Positions 57,891 through 64,000 of a stretch of DNA of 64,000 bases are shown here, in pieces; within the stretch, counting starts at the first letter, position 1, and the number at the start of each line of letters is the position of its first letter. Under the pieces are notes generated by a model. The model was not told the origin of the DNA, did no database searches, and saw only the letters and a list, made by a program, of their open reading frames with translations. The DNA is taken from NCBI GenBank assembly GCA_947623455.1, contig OX392543.1, positions 20,334,757 to 20,398,756 on the forward strand, given 5' to 3'. Origin of the DNA: Mimachlamys varia. Taxonomy: Eukaryota; Mollusca; Bivalvia; Pectinida; Pectinidae. A program made the position numbers and the translations under genes.

Positions 57891-58970
57891 TGCTTTCTTG
57901 CATTTAAAGCAAGGACATTGTACAGCCATAACCATCATGTTACGAAAGCATGTAATGAGTGTTAATTGTTTATAGCCATGTCTTTAAAATTATCCATAAC
58001 CACTAGAAATAAAAAGTATGAAAGCACCCCAACGTATTGAGAAAAGTATGTTAATTCAGAATGACAAATTACGAAAAGGTAGATAGATACATGTTAATGG
58101 CAAACTGAAGGCACGAAGCAGTTTGATTGGTGTCGGGTTAAAATCAACCTGACCAATCGCAAGGCTAATACCAGTCTTTGAAGATTTCAACGGAGCGACA
58201 TCCAACTTGAAAGTCAGTCAAATGTTACCGTTATGCAACCACGAGAGATTATTTTGATGTAAATTAATGGATCCAACTTGTCTTTTTGTCTCATCAACAA
58301 TGTAGCCCGCCCGGAGCCATCACTTTTGGCATGACATAGTCAAGGGGTGTGGAGAGCCTAGGTGAGCGTAACCCCTGGATAGGATACCACATGGGAAATT
58401 TACTTGTGAAAACAACAAGGAAAAAAGGTAACTAACTTAATGCGGTGACAAATGCTCAATATGATAAATGATATATGGTCTTTGTGAAGGGGAAGCACAA
58501 CCCTTTGTCCTTTAATTTTAATTTACTTTTGTAACGTTTTAAGAGTAATTAATTACTAAACATTATTGACTTTAAAAACAAATAGCAGAGTTTTTCCATC
58601 ACAAGGGAAATACATGTGAAACATAATTCATCGTTATCTCGAAAATCGATTAATAACAACTCTGCATTATCATTATACAATGAATCTATGGCTGAAACGA
58701 AAAGGATAATCTCTTTACCATTTATCTATATACGGCCCTAAATAATAGCTTTAACAAAATATATAATCGCATGGCTGTAATTCAATACCAGTAATTTTGA
58801 TAACGCCATCACAACACATGATTTTGCTTTAGCCTTTTTCCATGACATGTTATTATACCTCACTTTTTTTAGAAATGTTTCACTGTTAATAACCCAAAGG
58901 TCATCCACCTATCAGCTTCAGAACAACACCAATGGAATTTTCACGGTTTTGGAGAGCTTTGGATAGAAAA
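57891..58970. other. Gene-free stretch
   Basis: I recognise no gene, RNA or repeat. Confidence 0.35.
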
Positions 58971-58972
58971 AA

Positions 58973-59095
58973 AATCAGAGAATACCAAAGCGTCAACAAA
59001 ACCACAATCCGAACTCAAAATCGATTAAACTAGAGGCAAAACAGGAACAAAAGAAAGATTTACATGGAGACATTCGTAAAAGCAAAGAGGAAATA
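58973..59095 (-). mobile_element. Family P tail, minus strand, with intact terminus
   Basis: ATCAGAGAATACCAAAGCGT, ACCACAATCCGAACTCAAAA and GAAAGATTTACATGGAGAC appear directly after an A-rich run. Several copies share this terminus, so it marks the true 3' end of the family. Confidence 0.65.
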
Positions 59096-59362
59096 AGGAT
59101 TATATATGAAAAAATGGATTTTTTTTTTTCATTGTTAACTTTGACTCAAATGTGATAATTTACTTGTATTTCTACTGTATTTTTGTGTTATTTCGCTCAA
59201 ATATCAACGAAACAATATTGTAACATTAATGAATATGTCTTTTTTTTCAGTATAGGAAAACTGTCCTAGGTCTTGGTCAGGGTTCGTTTCCTTCGGACTG
59301 TGTCCTCATGACTAGGGACACAATAATAATTGTATCCCTCCACAGATGGTGATAATTTCAGA

Positions 59363-59512
59363 CTCTTTCATGACAAGGGATGTAAGATAGGGAAATTCCA
59401 ACCGATGGGTTTTCAAATTTGGTAAAACCCGAGGCTTTGTCGAGCGTTTTGCCAAATTTGAAAACCCCGAGGGTTGAATTTCCCGATCTTACACCTTTGG
59501 TCATGAAAGAGG
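59363..59512. mobile_element. 150-bp hairpin MITE
   Basis: CTCTTTCATGACAAGGGATG at the left faces CCTTTGGTCATGAAAGAG at the right. The complementarity continues inward through GGTTTTCAAATTTGG and CCAAATTTGAAAACC. Nearly the whole element pairs, leaving a loop of about 20 bases. I cannot define a target duplication with confidence. Confidence 0.72.
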
Positions 59513-59724
59513 TTTTTTTCTCATTTCAACTACCTGAATAAGCTCAAAAACCATTACAATACCTTTTGACTTGCCAAACGGCACCTCTATTTATTATCAG
59601 TTAAGGAAATACGTTATAATCAAACATGATTGCCTTAATTGTGGAGTATATGGCCTCCATATAGGAAGAAATAAATGTGAACCGGCTACTAGGACTAGCA
59701 ATATCAAAGTCTGTTGAGTAAGGT

Positions 59725-60180
59725 CATTTCTACCACAATAGGTGGTGTTATTCAACTCTCGGGGTAATAAATAACCATAACAACTGTTGAATAACATTCT
59801 GTTTATACCACACCTGGAATTAACTGTAAACATATTTTGATTGTCTGACATTGTCTGATTCAGTGAACTTTTACCGGAATAACATCACTTGCTGAGTGTT
59901 GACGTCATCATCATTTGGCGGGAAAATACGATCAATCCGCTGTCCATTTATATTTAACTTAATGAAACACTGCTGTTGTCGGTTGAAATTGTGGTAGAAA
60001 CAGGTCCCACGACTCGTGGTTGTTGGATATGGTATTTAATTCACTCTCGTTAGTTAATTTTCAAAAGTTACAAAAGACACTAGGTAAAGGTCGTGTTCTT
60101 TGTTACTTTTCAAAATTAACTAACTCGTGTGAAATAAATACCATCTCCAACAACCACTCGTTGTGTAACCTCTATATTTC
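59725..60180. mobile_element. Foldback element family F, copy 3
   Basis: TTTCTACCACAATAGG at the left faces TTGTGGTAGAAACAGG near 59990. The right-hand hairpin (about 60010-60165) has arms containing TGGTATTTAATTCACTC and GTGTGAAATAAATACCA. The layout is as in copy 2. A TGACGTCA lies at 59900-59907. Confidence 0.62.
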
Positions 60181-60259
60181 AATACATATATTTTAATAGT
60201 TATTCTCATGTAGTGTTATCACCACCACAAAACTACTTGACATTACGGTTTTCTCCGGT

Positions 60260-60400
60260 GAAACAGACGAAGGAGTTTACCCTTCTGGAACACCTGGTCT
60301 GTTTCCCGATTCTTACCAATGGTGTCCATGTGAATATATTTTATTCATGCATTTTATGCCTTAGTTTTCATTAACACTTTTTGCTATTGTATTTTGAGTA
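60260..60400 (+). mobile_element. Family P tail, diverged
   Basis: AAACAGACGAAGGAGTTTAC, CCTTCTGGAACACCTGGTCT and TGGTGTCCATGTGAATATAT follow the usual order. The end is poorly preserved. Confidence 0.5.
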
Positions 60401-60739
60401 GTTTCAATTAGTATGTTATAGTTTAGTTTGAATTATGAACAAATGTTTGTCTATCGGTATCCCAATCCAATAACTGAGTTTTCTACGAAATGTTTACAAA
60501 TTGCTTCTCTGTATTCAATGGAAGACTACAAGCACTTAGTACTCAATTGCACAAACTTGACAATGTGTTATCAAAACCCTTGAATGCGCAACTCTTCTTC
60601 ACACATATTCTTATCCTAAATCCAAATGATCTTCTTTTCTATATCTCGAACATATCCTTGATAATCTTAATATAAGTCGAATATATTAGAGCTTTTTTCC
60701 ATAATCATTGTGATATATTTCGGATTTATCCCACTTTTA

Positions 60740-61260
60740 CTCAGTAAATGCTTTACCTATATCTCGAATAAACCTTTAAAAATATATTACCTATATGTCG
60801 AACAAATCTTGAAAACATATTACCCATTTCTCGAATAAACTTTGAAAATGTCTTACCTATATCTCGAATAAACCTTGAAAATGTCTTACCTATATCTCGA
60901 ATAAACCTTGAAAATGTCTTACCTTTATTTCGAATAAACCCTGAAAAGATCTTACTTATATATCGAATAAACCTTGAAGATATCTTACCTGTATCTCGAA
61001 TAAACCTTGAAAATGTGTAACCTATATGTCGAATAAATCTCAAAAATATCTTACATATAATTATGTCGAATAAATCTTGAAAATATATTACCCATTTCTC
61101 GAATAAACTTTGAAAATGTCTTACCTGTATGTCGAATAAACCTTGAAGATATCTTACCTGTATCTCGAATAACCCTTGAAAATGTGTAACCTATATTTCG
61201 AATAAACCTTAAAAATGTCTTATCTATATTTCCAATAAACCTTGAAACCTCGAACAAATC
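60740..61260. repeat. 33-bp minisatellite, about 15 units
   Basis: The unit contains TTACCTATATCTCGAATAAAC and CTTGAAAATGTC. The period is a multiple of 3, so minus-strand frames repeat 11 residues (FIRDIGKTFSR). A few single-base changes and TTATG insertions occur. I see no evidence that it is translated. Confidence 0.88.
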
Positions 61261-61384
61261 TTATCTTAATTAGCTGTAATAAATCGCAGCTTTATCTTGA
61301 ATATACATTTCACAACCCCGCCAATTAGAATATGCCCTAACATAAAGTTTATTTCTTTAAAATGCATTCAAACTATACGTTTAG

Positions 61385-61625
61385 AAAATGAATCCTAGAT
61401 ATATAGCGAACATAAACCAACTATTTCTCGAACGTATACCAGCTTTATCTCGAACATATACCAACTATATCTCGAACTTATACCAGCTCTATCTCGAACA
61501 TATACCAACTATATCTCGAACTTATACCAGCTTTATCTCGAACATATACCAACTATATCTCGAACATATACCAGCTCTATCTCGAACATATACCAGCTAC
61601 AATTGTATATCTCGAATATACATAC
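61385..61625. repeat. 22-bp minisatellite, about 11 units
   Basis: The unit is CTATATCTCGAACATATACC plus two bases. It shares TATATCTCGAA with the 33-bp array 125 bp to the left, so the two probably have a common origin. Confidence 0.85.
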
Positions 61626-61629
61626 CTTC

Positions 61630-62540
61630 TTCAGTTAAGGCTCCTTGATTGAACTGTATTCGTGTATTGTCCCAACGTCACTGTGCAGTTTTATACAGAA
61701 ACTGTTTCAAAAGATGATAACAAAAACAGTTCTTGTAGACTTCAATGATAAATTACATTAGTTAGGCATGATATTGTTATTAATGGCTTCCATCCTGCTG
61801 TCTGTGTGCTATCAATAAATAAACCGTTTAACAGTCTCACTGTTTAGATAAAATGCCCATCAATCCAGAACAGGTTTATAAAGCAAACGTATATTTCATC
61901 AGCAACATCACCATCGACAGCACTTCTCATAATGTCGACTACCAATGACTCGCCGTGATTGAAATCATCACCCACTGCCTAGCGCTGTACGACTGATAGG
62001 TCCTTCGGAACAGTTAAAATATTAATCACAGTAATCGTTCCAGCCGTTTATCTGTGACTGCCCTATAGTAATAAACGATATGTTGTTTTCCACTATCGCG
62101 GTCTCGGTGTCTGTAACGTGTCATGAACAACATACAGCCGTCCTCCTGTGTACTTGTGTAGCACGGCAGCACGTGGCGGACATTTTCTTAGTTATATAAC
62201 CAACGACATCGGCGCTTAAGTCAACAGACAAGCACACGACTGGATAATGTTTGCTTCCTTTATGAAACGTAAATCATTGATAGGCGATTCTGATCACGCG
62301 ATAATTATCAATCTTGACCAACACGTGTACAGATCCATTTATCTAGACCAAGTGTGTGCCTTGAATATTTATCCAATATAGAGAATGTGTCCAGCCTCGG
62401 CGTGTGTGGATCTTCCGTTGTCAGTATTGGTTTAAGGGTATACGTTCATAGTTTTGTAATAAGCGCTTCTGTGACCGAAATCGACTAGCTAGAGAGCGAG
62501 CTGTCACGTAGTTTCAGGACACAGTTTGATCGTTACCAAG
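61630..62540. other. Gene-free, repeat-free stretch
   Basis: Base composition is more balanced than in the rest of the window and I see no repeat. It could be regulatory or exon-bearing sequence of a neighbouring gene. Nothing specific is supported. Confidence 0.35.
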
Positions 62541-62541
62541 G

Positions 62542-62817
62542 TTACATCTCCAGGCTCGTATGCCACTTACACGCACATTTATCCAGTACGTGTGATTCGG
62601 TTAACGACAGTACATAAATATGTTCCATTCTCGACTTGGTGCTTGTGTAATTAACTGTATCAGTAGAGATATACAACCTGGCCTCGATTTTATCGATAAT
62701 TTCACGGAAGGTACTGTTCCCTAAACAGTAAATAGGTCGATGATGAATTAAGTCGTTGATTTGAACAGCAATTAAATCTGCAGTGATAAATAGATACGGT
62801 CGTCTGTCTGTAGCCAT
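62542..62817 (-). other. Unrecognised 91-codon frame, weak gene candidate
   Basis: The frame begins MATDRRPYLFITADLIAVQI and has a mixed, protein-like composition. It lies outside any repeat I recognise, in the more GC-balanced part of the window. The start has G at +4 but not a purine at -3. I know no homologue, and it may be chance. Confidence 0.2.
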
Positions 62818-62819
62818 CG

Positions 62820-63418
62820 ATTTTGTTCTGTTGTCACTCTAATAGAACGTAAATATGTCTAGATACATATAGAATGGGTCTGAGCCCTGGAATACACAAT
62901 CTAATAATGTAAATAAGTGAAATCACCTACAATCTGGACAATGTATATTGAGAGGGCTTGATAAACGTGCTACTTTCAGTTGACAGTCTTATTGACAATG
63001 CATGTTGACTGAACATAGAATGTTGCTAACCAGGTAGAAGTGTCGTTGGACTTTGTGATATCTATCCTATTGCTGTCAATATTTATGACGTCCCCATAGC
63101 AAACTTTCTCATATACATATGTATATAAACCAACTGTAGTGCAGTTTATATCATTTAATTTTCAAAATTCGCCCTGGATATCTAGGGGTTTTGTTCATAG
63201 CAAAGCTGACGTCTCTGAGTGCGTTACCTTGTTGATGAGCCAAGAGCACTAGTTCGATCCTTTTGATGTACATCAAAAAATTCCTAGGATCACTTTACGA
63301 TAAAATGACATGCTTTGAAGTCGATTGTCGCTCCTTTGTGATCTTTAAATGACATGTTTTTTTTACCCAAGACCAATTTTACTGCTATCTTCATGCCTTC
63401 AGTTTTGCTATAACATAT
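62820..63418. other. Gene-free stretch
   Basis: I recognise no gene, RNA or array. Confidence 0.35.
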
Positions 63419-63515
63419 TACTGGGATGCCGATACATCATTTAACCGTTCGCTCACCTATGCTCTATATGAGCATAGGCGAGCGAACGGTTAAATGATGT
63501 ATCGGCATCCCAGTA
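63419..63515. repeat. Near-perfect 97-bp hairpin
   Basis: The left arm TACTGGGATGCCGATACATC and onward is matched base for base by the right arm, ending GATGTATCGGCATCCCAGTA. Arms are 46 nt with one mismatch (CTCACC versus GGCGAG). The loop is about 5 nt (TATAT). The flanks are not repeated. Confidence 0.9.
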
Positions 63516-63519
63516 CTTT

Positions 63520-64000
63520 TTTCTTAAATAGTGACCAAATAAAAGAGTTTTTTTATGAAATAAATATTGAGCAATATTCCTCAAACTACGATCAATGCTT
63601 ACTAATAAAAATTCCTGGTATTCAAATTATGACGTGTTCTTGGCGATTTATTCTTGTAGGTCTTCAGCTCGTAGTACACATTCAAATATTAGTTACTATA
63701 AACTAACTTATTTTCGCGTTTTCATATGAAACGACTATTTCTCGGCGATTCGATTTTGCGATAAAGACGGTCGTAAATAAAGTCTATGTTGTTATTGCAG
63801 GGTGTAAATTACGATTCATATATGCAATGACTACTCTTGCACTAGGTGCATTATATACTTCAGTTATCCGCTAGAAACATAAACCTTCGTTTACATGACA
63901 AAGTGCTATGTACAGTACATCATACGCCTATAGTCGGCATATCTCTTTCTGATTAAAACTATTTCGCAGCGATTAATTTTCACGAATTTTAATCACCCGA
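63520..64000. other. Gene-free stretch at the window end
   Basis: AT-rich sequence with scattered TTCGCG/CGCGTT motifs at about 63710-63770. No supported gene. Confidence 0.35.

Overview
The window reads as nuclear DNA of an invertebrate animal, most likely a bivalve mollusc. It is AT-rich (about one third G+C by eye). Genes are sparse and carry splice signals, tandem arrays are numerous, and several tRNA-derived SINE families have the core and tail sequences I associate with bivalves. Nothing looks bacterial or organellar. The species call is inference; the sequence itself shows only eukaryotic gene structure and these repeat families.

Only two protein-coding genes are well supported. Both encode small two-pass membrane proteins of the CD225/dispanin family, the family that contains the vertebrate IFITM proteins. 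Gene 1 (9500-9922, plus strand, 140 aa) and gene 2 (40919-41464, minus strand, 181 aa) point toward each other across about 31 kb. Each has its whole CDS in one exon, directly downstream of a good splice acceptor that ends an intron in the 5' UTR. Most other open frames lie in repeats or have no recognisable features. A few are listed as weak candidates.

Layout. 0-9 kb: dispersed repeats, a palindromic telomere-type sequence at 2053, and the first copy of a roughly 390-bp MITE family with 9-10 bp target duplications. 9.4-10.6 kb: gene 1. 11-17 kb: diverged tandem repeats, a 131-bp array, repeat X, and two MITEs, one carrying a nested element. 17-20.8 kb: quiet sequence. 21.2-23.5 kb: a 69-bp minisatellite. 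23.8-30.7 kb: decayed reverse transcriptase, SINEs and MITEs. 30.7-35.2 kb: a 28-bp minisatellite with a 615-bp higher-order repeat. 36-39.7 kb: SINE, foldback, MITE and retroelement tail. 40.3-42.4 kb: gene 2 between a 92-bp array fused to its 3' end and a 47-bp array in its 5' intron. 42.4-49.3 kb: an old tandem duplication of a block of about 3.5 kb, loaded with retroelement pieces. 49.3-64 kb: more reverse transcriptase remnants, SINEs, foldbacks, three arrays and a near-perfect 97-bp hairpin.

The most unusual structure is at gene 2. The last 11 codons, the stop codon and about 56 bp of 3' flank form the unit of a 92-bp tandem array running downstream. Most copies still encode almost the same C-terminal peptide and stop, so unequal exchange within the array would tend to renew the protein tail rather than destroy it.
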